DNA from: Candidatus Acidiferrum typicum
Lineage (GTDB): Bacteria; Acidobacteriota; Terriglobia; Acidiferrales; UBA7541
Reading direction: 5' to 3'
NCBI GenBank assembly: GCA_002478115.1
Contig: DLMH01000201.1
Location: forward strand, 1 to 48,786
Length of the DNA stretch: 48,786 bases
Part shown: in pieces, positions 7,227 through 15,699 of the stretch
Numbering within the stretch: position 1 is the stretch's first letter
How the letters are laid out: every line of letters begins with the position of its first letter
Program-made: the position numbers and the translations under genes
Notes under the pieces: model-generated
Databases searched by the model: none
The model's input: only the letters and a program-made list of their open reading frames with translations
Told to the model about the DNA's origin: nothing

Positions 7227-9011
7227 CTAGAACTTGACCATGATGTCGATGTCGATGAGTTGCTCGTCTTTGCGCAGATCGGGGAACCATACGGTGCTGC
7301 CCAGTGCTCCGCAGGCAGTTGCCGCTGCGGGTTCGGTTAGTTGCATGGACGAATTTCCGTTGTTGCAAGCATAGAATTGGGGATATCCATTGTTGGTATA
7401 AGGCACTCCTCCCGAACCAGACGGCGTTATTCCGCCGCGACCAGACCAATACGGAACACTCGCGTGGCGGTAGTCGTACTCCCAGCGGAAAGTGAGCCAC
7501 TGCCTGGGCATGTAGTCAAACGTCAACGACGAATCCCAGGCCTTGAATGGGTCCCCGGGATTCCCGGTAAAGTAAGGTGAGTTGATCGCCGCGGAGGATG
7601 CCGTTTCACCATTGATGGGCGGGATTAGGACCAGATAGCGTCCTGGATTGTTAATTCGGCCGCCGCCGACCGTTACCCCGAACATATCCCTGTGGAACCA
7701 GAAGCGGTTGTAAAGCATGTAGCCGAGGAAGCTCTGCTTGGGGCCACCCGCTTTATCGCCGTAGCAGCTCACGCCGCCCCCAAACTCACAACCCATATCG
7801 CCGGTGAAGGAGAACGCCATTTTGTCCAAGCCAGGATTCTCCGGGTGATTGAAGTATCTGACTTCAACGCTGTCGTCAGTGTGAATGCGGCCGCGCTTCG
7901 GTATGTACAGGTCGTCATGGCCGAGACCGTAGTTGTTAGATATGATGTTTAACCAGGGTTTCGGAGTCCACTTGATCTGTCCGCCCACACCCTTCCTCGA
8001 GTTGGACGAGGCGTACGATTGCCATCCATTGATGAACCACGGCTCAATCTTCAAATGGGCCGTAGGGAAGATCTGCACTCGCAAGCCCTGGAAAAACCAT
8101 GGCGTGTTGGAAGAAACGTACGAGGGCTGGTAGGCCCAGTTGTCGAAGTTGTAATAGCTGAACAGGCCGACGTACGACATGAAGATTCCCGCGTCAATGT
8201 TGATCCCGTTCAACACGTTCAGGTGGTAGCCACCATATGCCTCTGCCAGGTAGCGGTCCGCATCGTTGATATTCCATTGCCCCTTGGCGTAGCTGGGGTC
8301 ATTGCGGGCCGTGGTTGTGGAATACATGCCAAATTGCGTCATGAATCTGGCGCGCACGTTGTCGTAGTGGAAGTCGCCCCCGATGCCAAGTTGCTCCAAT
8401 TGGATTTCGTTCGAGCGAAACAGCTCGCTCGACCCGCCCATCGAGTCGTCTATCGGTTTGTTGAAATCGTAAGTATAGGTAACATCAGCCCGGATTTCCG
8501 GCGTGAAGAATTTTGAATCGAAGGCTACATCTTTGTTGCGCGGGTTGCCGTTGAGCCAGGTCCAGTCCCAGTCCGAGAAAGGATCGATCTTTGTCTTTTG
8601 TGCAGGCGTGGCGGCCGTGGAAACGCTCGGCGATTGCGTCACAGCAGCTTGAACCGTGGGTGCAGATGCGGGGCCGATGTTGCTCGTAGCAGCGGAGGGA
8701 GAGGTAAGACTTGATGAAGCAGGCTGCGGGGCCGGCGTTGCGGCTGCGGGGACCACAGACGAACTGGCCTTGGACTCGAGTTCCGCGACGCGCCTTTTGA
8801 GTTCCTCCAACTGATCGAGGAGGTATCGCTCGCGCTCGGTCAGGGGCGCGGGCGATTCGATCTTTGCCGCAGCCGGTTTTGCGGGAGGATCACTCGCCTT
8901 CTTGCCTGTGTTGTCATCGTCCGCGAAGGAACAGACGGGAACCGCGATTGTACTCACCAAGACAATCAACAGCAGCCAAGAAATCCTACAATCATTGTTG
9001 AATGCTCGCAT
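7227..9011 (-). CDS. Outer-membrane beta-barrel porin, OmpL-like (putative beta-barrel porin-2 type)
   Basis: Predicted outer-membrane channel of 594 residues. The chosen ATG at 9009-9011 has GGAGAG six bases ahead and gives an N-terminal signal peptide (helix LLLIVLVSTIAVPVCSFA). After it come a short coiled coil (LTERERYLLDQLEELKRRVAELES), an Ala/Pro/Ser-rich linker, then from about residue 150 a barrel region rich in alternating aromatic strands (VRARFMTQFGMYSTTT, FMSYVGLFSYYNFDN, LTFRWEYDYRHASVPY). It ends in DIDIMVKF, with the terminal Phe expected for BAM recognition. The coiled coil before the barrel resembles proteins that span the periplasm. Substrate is unknown; it stands alone with no TonB plug. 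Confidence 0.8.
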   Translation of the reverse strand: MRAFNNDCRISWLLLIVLVSTIAVPVCSFADDDNTGKKASDPPAKPAAAKIESPAPLTERERYLLDQLEELKRRVAELESKASSSVVPAAATPAPQPASSSLTSPSAATSNIGPASAPTVQAAVTQSPSVSTAATPAQKTKIDPFSDWDWTWLNGNPRNKDVAFDSKFFTPEIRADVTYTYDFNKPIDDSMGGSSELFRSNEIQLEQLGIGGDFHYDNVRARFMTQFGMYSTTTARNDPSYAKGQWNINDADRYLAEAYGGYHLNVLNGINIDAGIFMSYVGLFSYYNFDNWAYQPSYVSSNTPWFFQGLRVQIFPTAHLKIEPWFINGWQSYASSNSRKGVGGQIKWTPKPWLNIISNNYGLGHDDLYIPKRGRIHTDDSVEVRYFNHPENPGLDKMAFSFTGDMGCEFGGGVSCYGDKAGGPKQSFLGYMLYNRFWFHRDMFGVTVGGGRINNPGRYLVLIPPINGETASSAAINSPYFTGNPGDPFKAWDSSLTFDYMPRQWLTFRWEYDYRHASVPYWSGRGGITPSGSGGVPYTNNGYPQFYACNNGNSSMQLTEPAAATACGALGSTVWFPDLRKDEQLIDIDIMVKF

Positions 9012-9572
9012 CTCACTCTCCTGTTGTCTGGCCGGCCACGAAACCGTGCCCGGCCCTGAAATCGTCCCCGCGTCCCGCACCCAACTTTGGGCTTCCATAG
9101 AACGCGGCGGTGCTAATCAGAACTGTCATCAGAGTCGCGAACGCTGCCGTCTCCGGCGCTCTAAGCCGATCACCTGTGCGTGCGGAAAGAGAAGCGACAC
9201 CAATGCGCACGGTCTTGGGGCTTGATTCGGGAGATTGTCGCCAGGCTGCAGCAACAATGACCGAGTCATCTGACCGTGCGCGTTCCCTATCTCGCCTAAG
9301 CCTGCGGGAGCGCGCGTAAGCAATGCGTAAGAAGGCCATAATGAATAAACTAAAAAAGCATAGGGTTTCGGTGAATGGCGGAACTCCTCCCCAGCAGAAC
9401 AGCACACCACACCATCTGGCCTAACCGGCAAAACCCCAGTCACTCAGCAAATCCTTATGAACTCTTCCGGCCTTCTTTATGAATGATTTTGTAGGGTGAT
9501 TTTGTAAGCGTGAATCCAGTCATGGAGTCCGCGGTGTACAAAACCTAGCAATTGATCCAGGAGGGGTCTCCC
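9012..9572. other. Divergent intergenic region
   Basis: About 560 bp lie between the minus-strand porin and the plus-strand small exported protein. Short frames on both strands have no recognisable domain or codon pattern. The segment from about 9440 to 9540 is noticeably A/T-rich compared with its surroundings and is the likeliest place for the promoter of the downstream gene. No clear operator is seen. Confidence 0.4.
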
Positions 9573-9980
9573 ATGCTGACAAAGGGTTTCCACCAAAATC
9601 TCAGGAACGCATTGTTTGCCGCGGTTTTTCTGGTGTGCTTACCGCTGGGCAATGGTTCCGCTCATGCCGCGCCGCAGGCTATCTCAAATGACAAAGAACT
9701 GAACGTGGCGCTTAAAAATGCAAAGACATCGGACGATCACCGGCGGATTGCTGCGTACTATGAAGAGAAGGCGCAAGAATTGCAGCAAAAGGAAAAGGAA
9801 GAGCAAGAACTCGCAGATTACTTCGCGACGCATCCCAGTATGTACGGCAAGATCTATCCGACGCCCAACCAGAATCACAAGGGTCTCGCGGACTATTACC
9901 ACCGCGCCGCGGGTATCGCATTGCAGAGGGCCAAAGAACATCAACACGCCGCGGAATCACTCTCGCCCGCCGCTCATTGA
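9573..9980 (+). CDS. Small exported protein, charged helical, function unknown
   Basis: 135 residues from the ATG at 9573, chosen over an ATG 21 bases upstream because GGAGGGG lies at good spacing. A signal peptide (LRNALFAAVFLVCLPLGNGSAHA) predicts export to the periplasm. The mature part is almost entirely helical and charged. It contains two similar segments, DDHRRIAAYYEEKAQELQQKEKEEQELADYF and a later HKGLADYYHRAAGIALQRAKEHQHAAESL. The repeated pattern of a Tyr-Tyr helix followed by Ala/Glu/His-rich turns suggests an antiparallel helical hairpin. I recall similar small exported proteins in Acidobacteriota but know no function. Histidines (HH, HQHAA) could bind metal; that is speculation. 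Confidence 0.7.
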   Translation: MLTKGFHQNLRNALFAAVFLVCLPLGNGSAHAAPQAISNDKELNVALKNAKTSDDHRRIAAYYEEKAQELQQKEKEEQELADYFATHPSMYGKIYPTPNQNHKGLADYYHRAAGIALQRAKEHQHAAESLSPAAH

Positions 9981-11075
9981 CGGGAGGGTTCGTGGCCCGG
10001 ACGATAAATGCGAAGCAAATTCTGGGTGCCCTAGCCTTGTGGTGAGAGGCTGTGTCTTGGGGTTCTCTTCCTTCCTCTTGTTCCAGAACAATCTTGATTG
10101 CCATAAGCCCCAGCCCACCCTTTGCGGATTTGGCAAAGGCGGAGGGGACGAGCGGGCATAGGAGCGCATCCAGGAGAGCAAAATTTCCTGATAGACAATT
10201 GAAATCAGAATGAGGGGAAATCCGCGATGGAAAAAGACGCGGGGCACACTTTCCAACGTGGAGGAGTATGGCAGATAGTTATTAGAGTGTTAAGACATTT
10301 GTTAGGGAATGTTGGGCGTAGAAAAAACGAAAGATAACGCCCCTGCCGAGCCAGGGTGAACGCCGACGCAGAGATTCGCAGAGAGAAGAGTAAAGACAAA
10401 CCCAAGAGGAAGAGAGATTCATCGCACAAAAAGCGTGCGATGCAAAAGCGTACCTCACTTCGAAGACTCCGTTCGGAATGACGGAGTTGGGTGGACGGGC
10501 GGGATGGTGCCGCGATCCCTCCGCTACGTGCCGCAAAAGTCGCGGCACTCCGGTCGGGATGACAAAGCCGGAAAAGACGAACCTAGGAGAAGAGCGGAAA
10601 GAGCAGATCCCTCCACTGCGCGGCCCGACGCGCCAAAATGCGGCGCGGAAGAAAAGATCGGGCCGCTCCGGTCGGGATGACAGGGCTGGGCAGGAGGCGA
10701 AATAAGAGTGGGCGCTGCCAGAGGATGACGGAGAACAGAAGACGGGCCGGCGGCTACGCCGACCGGGTCGGGGCGTTAGCCTTACTCTTCCTCTTCGCTT
10801 CCTGATTGCTGATCGCTGTTGTCTGATATCCCGAAGGTGCAGCGACAATCCATGTTGTGGCAGACTTCTAAAATATTGGCGTAAATTATCATTCCGAGCG
10901 GAGCGAGGAATCTGCTTCCTGCGACAATCCAAGAAAAAGCAGATTCCTCGGGCGAACCCCGCCTTCGGAATGACTTATTTTGGTGTTGTTAAGCAAACTG
11001 GGAGACAGCTCTGTAGTGCGCGGCGAGTTTTCGAGTCCTGCGGCTTTTCTTTTGCGCGTGGCTGAAAAATCCGGT
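9981..11075. other. Repeat-rich non-coding region of about 1.1 kb
   Basis: No credible gene in this stretch. The open frames translate to Arg/Pro/Ser-rich strings typical of repeat DNA. It contains copies of dispersed elements: AGCCCACCCTTTGCGG near 10111, several CGGAATGAC / CGGGATGACA units between 10471 and 10683, and a long inverted repeat at 10889-10973. A motif CCTGCGGCTTTTCTTTTGCGC near 11037 recurs in altered form near 11888 and 17027. The region separates the small exported protein (+) from the cytochrome genes (-), so it is a convergent junction where repeats tend to accumulate. Confidence 0.6.
10889..10973. repeat. Inverted repeat with TCATTCCGAG...CGGAATGA arms
   Basis: GCGAGGAATCTGCTT (10903-10917) faces AAGCAGATTCCTCG (10937-10950), and the outer TCATTCCGAG faces CTTCGGAATGA at 10963-10973. 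The arms could form a long stem-loop. This type of element, built on ATTCCGAGCGGAGCGAGGAATC, is a widespread intergenic repeat in soil bacteria according to my recollection. Confidence 0.65.
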
Positions 11076-11675
11076 TTACTTCTTGGCAGCTCCCGCCGGC
11101 GGCGCTGTCGCAATGCTCGGCGCTGGCGTCGCGGGCGCTCCCGAGGTCACGGCTACCGGAGCGGGAGTCTCACCGGTCAGAAAATCCTTCACGGTTGGCG
11201 GAAGCCCGTCCGCATGCTTTAATAGCACGCTCACCTGCCACATCTGGCGATCGCTCAGATGCTCCTTGAATCCCGGCATGCCCGTCATGCGGATGCCGCT
11301 TTCGACTTTGACGAATGTCTCCCACGGCTCATCGTCGGTCACGCCCACGCCGCGAAACAACTGCGGCGGCTTGGGAAACATCCCATCGGCCATGAAGGTC
11401 TTCGGCTCGCCGGGCAGACCGTGGCAAACGGCGCACTGCTCCTTGTAAACTTTTGCGCCAGCCAGAAGATTCGGCTCATCCGCCGCCACCTGCGGATTCG
11501 GGTGCGGTTGCTGGTCGAGGTACGCGTGCAGCGCCGCCGCCGCGAATTTCCTCTCCAGTGGCATCTCCGGTGAATTCGTAGCTACGGGCACGTGCCCGGA
11601 AGAAAAATAAAAGTAGACTCCGGCCACCACCAGCAGAACTCCCAGCACGATCCCCAACACGACTCCCTTCAACAT
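11076..11675 (-). CDS. Membrane-anchored mono-haem cytochrome c
   Basis: 199 residues. An uncleaved N-terminal helix (residues 4-24) anchors a periplasmic cytochrome c domain. The haem site is CAVCH at 81-85. The distal ligand is probably Met130 or Met133 in GIRMTGMPGF, followed by the family's LSDRQMWQVSVLLKH helix. A Pro/Ala-rich tail of about 35 residues follows. AGGGGA precedes the ATG. It is an electron carrier or the cytochrome subunit of an unidentified dehydrogenase. A second cytochrome gene lies upstream on the same strand, with a 293-bp gap, so the two may be expressed independently. No oxidoreductase partner is adjacent. Confidence 0.83.
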   Translation of the reverse strand: MLKGVVLGIVLGVLLVVAGVYFYFSSGHVPVATNSPEMPLERKFAAAALHAYLDQQPHPNPQVAADEPNLLAGAKVYKEQCAVCHGLPGEPKTFMADGMFPKPPQLFRGVGVTDDEPWETFVKVESGIRMTGMPGFKEHLSDRQMWQVSVLLKHADGLPPTVKDFLTGETPAPVAVTSGAPATPAPSIATAPPAGAAKK

Positions 11676-11968
11676 TGCGTTTCCCCTTGAATTTGAAGTG
11701 GTTCCGATCGGCCCAATGCTTGACTGCGTCGCCCGTTAGTGTACGACGCCCCACGGGTTTGCGCACCGCCGATTTACGACATCCTCAGTGCAGGAATTGC
11801 GACTCCCCATCCGCGGTGTGCGGCTAGCCAACTGTAGCGCAGGACAGCTCTGCGCACTTCACAGGCCCGCCGTTTTCTGGCGGGAGCCCTGCGGCTTTTC
11901 TCTTGCTGCGCCCTCGTGAGAAATTTGAGCCAGGGGGCCTGCTGCCAGTTTCCCTTTGCCAAATGCCA

Positions 11969-12463
11969 TCAAGGGGTGACATGCCCTCTTTGGGGAGTTG
12001 CCGGACGTTCCTGCAGTGCCCTCACATATTCAGTGAGGTTCGCAATCCGGATTTCCGTGGTTCCAGGCTTATCCGCGTTCATCGTCTGCAGAAGCGGCTC
12101 CCAAACCGGCATGTAACCTTGGCCCTGCGGTGTCTTGCCGGTGCCGGAATGCAGGACCTGGGAGACACGGTTCGCTGGGAATACCCCGTGGTTCTTCTTT
12201 GCGAGCAAAGCTAGGTTGGCGGGTGACACAGTGCAGTAGTGTGCGGCAGGGCCATGGCCTTGACCGCCGCTGCCATGACACCCGGCGCAATACTGCGCAT
12301 ACATTTCCTGCCCGGAATCGGGATTCGTATGAATGGAGAAATAGAAGTGAGCGACCGGGTTCGCTGCTCCATCGCCAAACAGCGCAGCATGGCAGCAGAT
12401 GGATGCCGAGCATAACAACAAGGCCAGCAGGGTGGCTTTTCTGCAGGGGACTGCTTTTAGCAT
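11969..12463 (-). CDS. Periplasmic mono-haem cytochrome c
   Basis: 164 residues with a signal peptide (ATLLALLLCSASICCHA) and a class I cytochrome domain. The haem motif is CAGCH at residues 59-63, within GQEMYAQYCAGCHGSGGQG. The likely methionine ligand is in GQGYMPVWEPLL near residue 118, followed by a final helix IANLTEYVRALQE. GGAGGG lies eight bases before the ATG. Two cysteines in the signal region and one at about residue 77 are extra. It is probably soluble in the periplasm, unlike the anchored cytochrome downstream. Electron donor and acceptor are unknown. Confidence 0.83.
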   Translation of the reverse strand: MLKAVPCRKATLLALLLCSASICCHAALFGDGAANPVAHFYFSIHTNPDSGQEMYAQYCAGCHGSGGQGHGPAAHYCTVSPANLALLAKKNHGVFPANRVSQVLHSGTGKTPQGQGYMPVWEPLLQTMNADKPGTTEIRIANLTEYVRALQERPATPQRGHVTP

Positions 12464-12571
12464 ACTCTACCCTCCATCTACGGATACCATAGCCGGCAAG
12501 TCATCCGCAGTGGCTCAGGTCACCCGGTCTTGTGATGGGTGCGCCGGGCCGTAGCCTGAGTGGGCTTGCCT

Positions 12572-13096
12572 TCACGGTTTGATCTCCACGGGCGTGCCAA
12601 CGGCAACCAGCGGCCAGATCTCGTCGATCTCCTCGTTGGTAACCGCGATGCAGCCGTCGGTCCAATCCATTTGACGGTGTGCCGCGCCAACCCAGCCATA
12701 CTTGGCGCCAAGCCCGTGGATTTCGACGTCACCGCCGGGACTCACGCCGAGTTTGCGGGCGTTTTCCTTGTCGCGCGCGTTGGGATAAGAAATATGCAGC
12801 GCGCGGTGGAACTGGCTGGCGGCTTTCTTCTGATCAACGATGTAGAGTCCTTCTGGTGTTTTGTGGTCACCGACGCGCTGTTTGGCTCCGACGGGCTGCC
12901 CGCCGAGCGCGACCTTGTAGGTTTTTAGCACCGTACTGCCACTCATCAGCGTCATCGTGCGCTTGCTCTTTTCAATGACGATTCGGTCGGCCTGTTTTGC
13001 AGATCCGCGAGCAGCACCGTTGGCGCGGCAAGCAACAAAAAGGAGCGCGCTCACAGCCAGGAAGCAAACAGCGATTCTCTTCATGCGCATCGCCAT
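12572..13096 (-). CDS. L,D-transpeptidase (YkuD domain)
   Basis: About 175 residues. Exported enzyme expected to form 3-3 peptidoglycan crosslinks or to attach proteins to the wall. The catalytic region reads GDVEIHGLG ... MDWTDGCIAV, giving the HxxG and [ST]xGC motifs with the nucleophilic cysteine in TDGCIAV. The substrate-side strand GDHKTPEGLYIV is also conserved. The N-terminus is MAMRMKRIAVCFLAVSALLFVAC; this could be cleaved by signal peptidase I, or processed as a lipoprotein at an imperfect lipobox (FVAC). GGAAGG stands eight bases before the first of three closely spaced ATGs (13096, 13090, 13084), so I use 13096. The next gene upstream encodes an MbfA-like protein, 46 bp away. Confidence 0.85.
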   Translation of the reverse strand: MAMRMKRIAVCFLAVSALLFVACRANGAARGSAKQADRIVIEKSKRTMTLMSGSTVLKTYKVALGGQPVGAKQRVGDHKTPEGLYIVDQKKAASQFHRALHISYPNARDKENARKLGVSPGGDVEIHGLGAKYGWVGAAHRQMDWTDGCIAVTNEEIDEIWPLVAVGTPVEIKP

Positions 13097-13142
13097 GGAT
13101 GGAACCCTTCCTGTCTTTCGCAAGTGCCAAGAAAGATCGGAG

Positions 13143-14102
13143 TTAGGAACTCCCAATCAGCCAGCCGGTGAGAAACACCAGGACTCCGCCGACAATCACC
13201 AGAAACGCCGCCTGCAAAAAGGGCGTGTCCATGTAGCGATGCCGGATATAACTGATAACGCCGAGCTCGATGGCCACGACGACGACCGCTATGGCGATGG
13301 CCAGCCGGAAATCGGGGATGAGGAAGGGCAGCGTGTGGCCGAGCCCTCCGGCGCTGGTCATCAGGCCGGTCACCGTGCCGCGAATCCAAGGGGACCCGCG
13401 CCCGGTGAGCGAGCCATCGTCAGAGAGCGACTCCGCGAAGCCCATGGATATGCCGGCGCCGATGCTGGCGGCCATTCCGACTAGGAAGGCGTCCCAGCTT
13501 TTGTGCGTCGCGAAGGCCGCGGCAAAAAGCGGCGCCAGCGTGGATACGGAACCATCCATCAGCCCGGCCAGCCCGGGCTGCACGAATTGCAGCATAAACA
13601 GCCGGTGATGCGATTCCTCTTCCTGGGATTTGGCGGTTTCCGTGAGGTACTTTTCTTCGTACTCCCCAGCGGCCCGCTGGTGCTTGCGCTCTTCATCGGC
13701 CAGCATGTTCAGCAGTTCCCGCATGGGCAGGTCAGAGGTAAGGCTGGCAGCGCGGGAATAGAAGCGGCTGGCTTCCATCTCCATGATTTCCGCTTGCCGG
13801 CGAGCGACCTTCACGCCAAGCGGGCGCATCATCCAAACCGGACGCCGCTGCAGGAAGCCCCGGACGTCTTCGCGGCGAATCGGCGGAATGTGATCGCCGA
13901 AGCGCTGGCGGAACAGGGCCAGGAGGCGATCGCGATGGCCGGACTCTTCCGTGCGCATCTCTTCAAACATCTCCGCGGTGGCGGGATAGGATTCGCGCAA
14001 GGCGTCGGCAAATGCCCCATAGATGCGGCCGTCTTCTTCTTCGCTGGTAATGGCGAGAGCGAGAATCTCTTTCTCCGACAAATCTTTGAATCGCTTGAGC
14101 AT
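13143..14102 (-). CDS. mbfA: MbfA-like protein: ferritin-like domain fused to VIT1/CCC1 membrane domain
   Basis: 319 residues from the ATG at 14100-14102, preceded by AAGGA. Residues 1-150 form a rubrerythrin/ferritin-like four-helix bundle with di-iron ligands in [31 protein letters not shown] and [11 protein letters not shown]. The C-terminal part carries about five membrane helices of the VIT1/CCC1 family ([41 protein letters not shown], then three more). In Bradyrhizobium and Agrobacterium such fusions, called MbfA, export iron and protect from peroxide. An iron or manganese efflux role at the inner membrane is inferred here. A longer reading frame to 14294 adds only Arg/Ser-rich sequence and is rejected as start. 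An Irr or Fur box was not found. Confidence 0.8.
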   Translation of the reverse strand: MLKRFKDLSEKEILALAITSEEEDGRIYGAFADALRESYPATAEMFEEMRTEESGHRDRLLALFRQRFGDHIPPIRREDVRGFLQRRPVWMMRPLGVKVARRQAEIMEMEASRFYSRAASLTSDLPMRELLNMLADEERKHQRAAGEYEEKYLTETAKSQEEESHHRLFMLQFVQPGLAGLMDGSVSTLAPLFAAAFATHKSWDAFLVGMAASIGAGISMGFAESLSDDGSLTGRGSPWIRGTVTGLMTSAGGLGHTLPFLIPDFRLAIAIAVVVVAIELGVISYIRHRYMDTPFLQAAFLVIVGGVLVFLTGWLIGSS

Positions 14103-14347
14103 GGGTTCCTTCGTCAGGGTGGAAATTTCAGCTAGAGAATCGCACAAGTGCGGGGCGGAAGTCACGCGGACGGAAGATGGCGGGCGAAGAGAGGGTGAAG
14201 GCCGATTTGCCGAGGGCCGTACTTTCGTACTACGATGACTGCGGGACGGACTACTTCTTGCCAAGTACCGTTTCCCTATAGGTTTTGTGCCCATGTGGCT
14301 TTAAACTCTTCTCCATACGAGATCTGTATGAGGAGATGTGGCCACTT

Positions 14348-14761
14348 ATGGCGTCCCCGGGCGAGTTCATAATGAAAACAGGATCCATTAATAGCGGTTT
14401 GCCAGCACGGCCTTCGCAGCCGGAACGCCGCGGCAGCCGGCGTTGCAGGATCACCCAGTTGATGCATCTGCGGCCGTCGGACCCGGAGAAGGATCCGTTC
14501 GATGATATCCGCGGGTCGTTGAGCGTTTCCCGCAGCGGCGTGTTTTTCCAGTCCAGCGAGGAGAAATACGAGCTAGGCATGCGGCTGTTCGTGACCATGC
14601 CGTACTCCAAGGACCCCAGTTCGATGAGCCACGAGTACCTGGCGGAAATCGTGCGGCGCGACCCGCTGCCCAACGGCCTCATTGGAATCGGATTCAAGAT
14701 TTTGATGGAAATGGGGCTGCAGGGCGGCTACAGTTTCGGCCGCGCCCATCAACGTAAATAG
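14348..14761 (+). CDS. PilZ-like domain protein with degenerate c-di-GMP motif
   Basis: About 137 residues. The RRGSRR segment resembles the PilZ RxxxR motif, and LSVSRSGVFFQSSEEKYELGMRLFVTMPY resembles the following beta-barrel strands. The usual D/NxSxxG is altered (SVSRSG, no acidic or Asn residue in the first place), so c-di-GMP binding is doubtful. The later block AEIVRRDPLPNGLIGIGFKI matches the end of PilZ domains in Acidobacteriota. The start is uncertain: AGGAG lies 12 bases before the ATG at 14348, and another ATG at 14372 (MKTGSIN) is possible. It is divergent from the MbfA gene, with about 245 bp between the two starts, and ends at a bidirectional terminator. Confidence 0.6.
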   Translation: MASPGEFIMKTGSINSGLPARPSQPERRGSRRCRITQLMHLRPSDPEKDPFDDIRGSLSVSRSGVFFQSSEEKYELGMRLFVTMPYSKDPSSMSHEYLAEIVRRDPLPNGLIGIGFKILMEMGLQGGYSFGRAHQRK

Positions 14762-14852
14762 ACCGGTTCGTCAGGACCTTCCAGGAGGCCCTTCCCAAGA
14801 ATCCCACGGGGAGCGGCACCGCAGTTATAAGCAATCAGGGGTGAGAAACAAG

Positions 14853-14883
14853 AAGGGCGGATGGCTTGTGGCCACCCGCCCTT
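14853..14883. terminator. Bidirectional terminator between convergent genes
   Basis: AAGGGCGGATGGC faces GCCACCCGCCCTT, a 13-bp stem with one mismatch and a five-base loop. It lies between the PilZ-like gene (+, ends 14761) and the TPR gene (-, ends 14927), where both strands need termination. Flanking A-rich (AACAAG) and T-containing (TTCCTGCG) sequences give weak tails. Confidence 0.6.
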
Positions 14884-14926
14884 CCTGCGTTTGGGGGTTA
14901 GGGAAGATCGCGGCGTCCTGCGGCTC

Positions 14927-15388
14927 TCAGGTCCTGCCAATGGCCTGCAGCGTCCTGTGGCGCAGCATTCCGAAGTGGCGATTCAACGGATGCTTGCGTC
15001 CCAGGAACGAGAAAATCAGTGAGCGCCGCGGCGTCAGCTTGGCCATGGCGATGTTCAAGCGGATATCCCGGCGCGCATATTTCATCCCGGAGATGAGGGC
15101 TTCCCGCGCGTCTTCCTTGCGCCCCGCGGCCATGTAGACTTCCGCGAGATTCAGATAAAGCTGCGCCTGATTGCGCTTCATATGTACGGCGGTGTCGCAC
15201 ATGCGCTCCGCATCAGCCCATTTTCGTTCCGTGCGCGCAAGTGCCACACCGAGGTAGGACATATAATAAGGATTGCTTTTTTCGAGTTCAGCGGCGCGCT
15301 GGATGTGCTGCAGGGCTTTCGCCGAGTAGTTATCTCGAAGCAGCGCCAGGCCCGTCTTGAATTCACGGAAGGCTTCAGTATCCATCAT
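14927..15388 (-). CDS. Small TPR protein
   Basis: 153 residues made of about three tetratricopeptide repeats (FKTGLALLRDNYSAKALQHI, NPYYMSYLGVALARTERKWADAERM, AQLYLNLAEVYMAAGRKEDAREAL). A basic tail, RRSLIFSFLGRKHPLNRHFG followed by MLRHR, is recognisable in small TPR proteins of Acidobacteriota as I recall them. There is no signal peptide, so it should act in the cytoplasm as a protein-binding scaffold. AGGTGG lies shortly before the two adjacent ATGs at 15388 and 15385. Partner unknown. It faces the PilZ-like gene across a shared terminator. Confidence 0.75.
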   Translation of the reverse strand: MMDTEAFREFKTGLALLRDNYSAKALQHIQRAAELEKSNPYYMSYLGVALARTERKWADAERMCDTAVHMKRNQAQLYLNLAEVYMAAGRKEDAREALISGMKYARRDIRLNIAMAKLTPRRSLIFSFLGRKHPLNRHFGMLRHRTLQAIGRT

Positions 15389-15699
15389 CGTACCACCTCG
15401 TCACGTTTGGAGGATTCCCCGGGAAGCACCCACTTCGGAAGGCTGCGAGTAACCTGAGGGGCCGAAGCGGCAGCAGCGCGCGCGCAACCTTCGCAGCCTG
15501 CTTCAAGGCAGAGCGGGAGAGCCACACAAGCCGACAGGCTGAATTGGAAGAACGAAGTTTTCTCAGGAGTTAGCACTCACCGCTCCTGAGCTACGCTACG
15601 GTGGAATGCATCGGGAATCTACTGACCCGTGGGACAGTCGTGGTGCAAGGACTGAAAGTTCTAGAGAATCAAACCCCCGCCAGATGGCCGACGGCAGCC
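15389..15699. other. Intergenic region with an 8-bp stem hairpin
   Basis: 311 bp between two minus-strand genes, presumably holding the promoter of the TPR gene. CTCAGGAG (15562-15569) faces CTCCTGAG (15583-15590). A minus-strand frame at 15576-15385 lacks recognisable features. No gene is supported. Confidence 0.4.

Noticed and set aside
10282..10932. Minus-strand frame of 216 residues in the 1.1-kb gap
   Set aside because: It is built from repeat DNA (Arg/Ser/Pro strings), with no protein character.
15570..15587. TTAGCACTC followed nine bases later by GAG, like half of a CIRCE (HrcA) operator
   Set aside because: Only the left half matches; the right half reads GAGCTACGC instead of GAGTGCTAA, and no heat-shock gene lies downstream. 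A 9-mer match is expected by chance at this window size.
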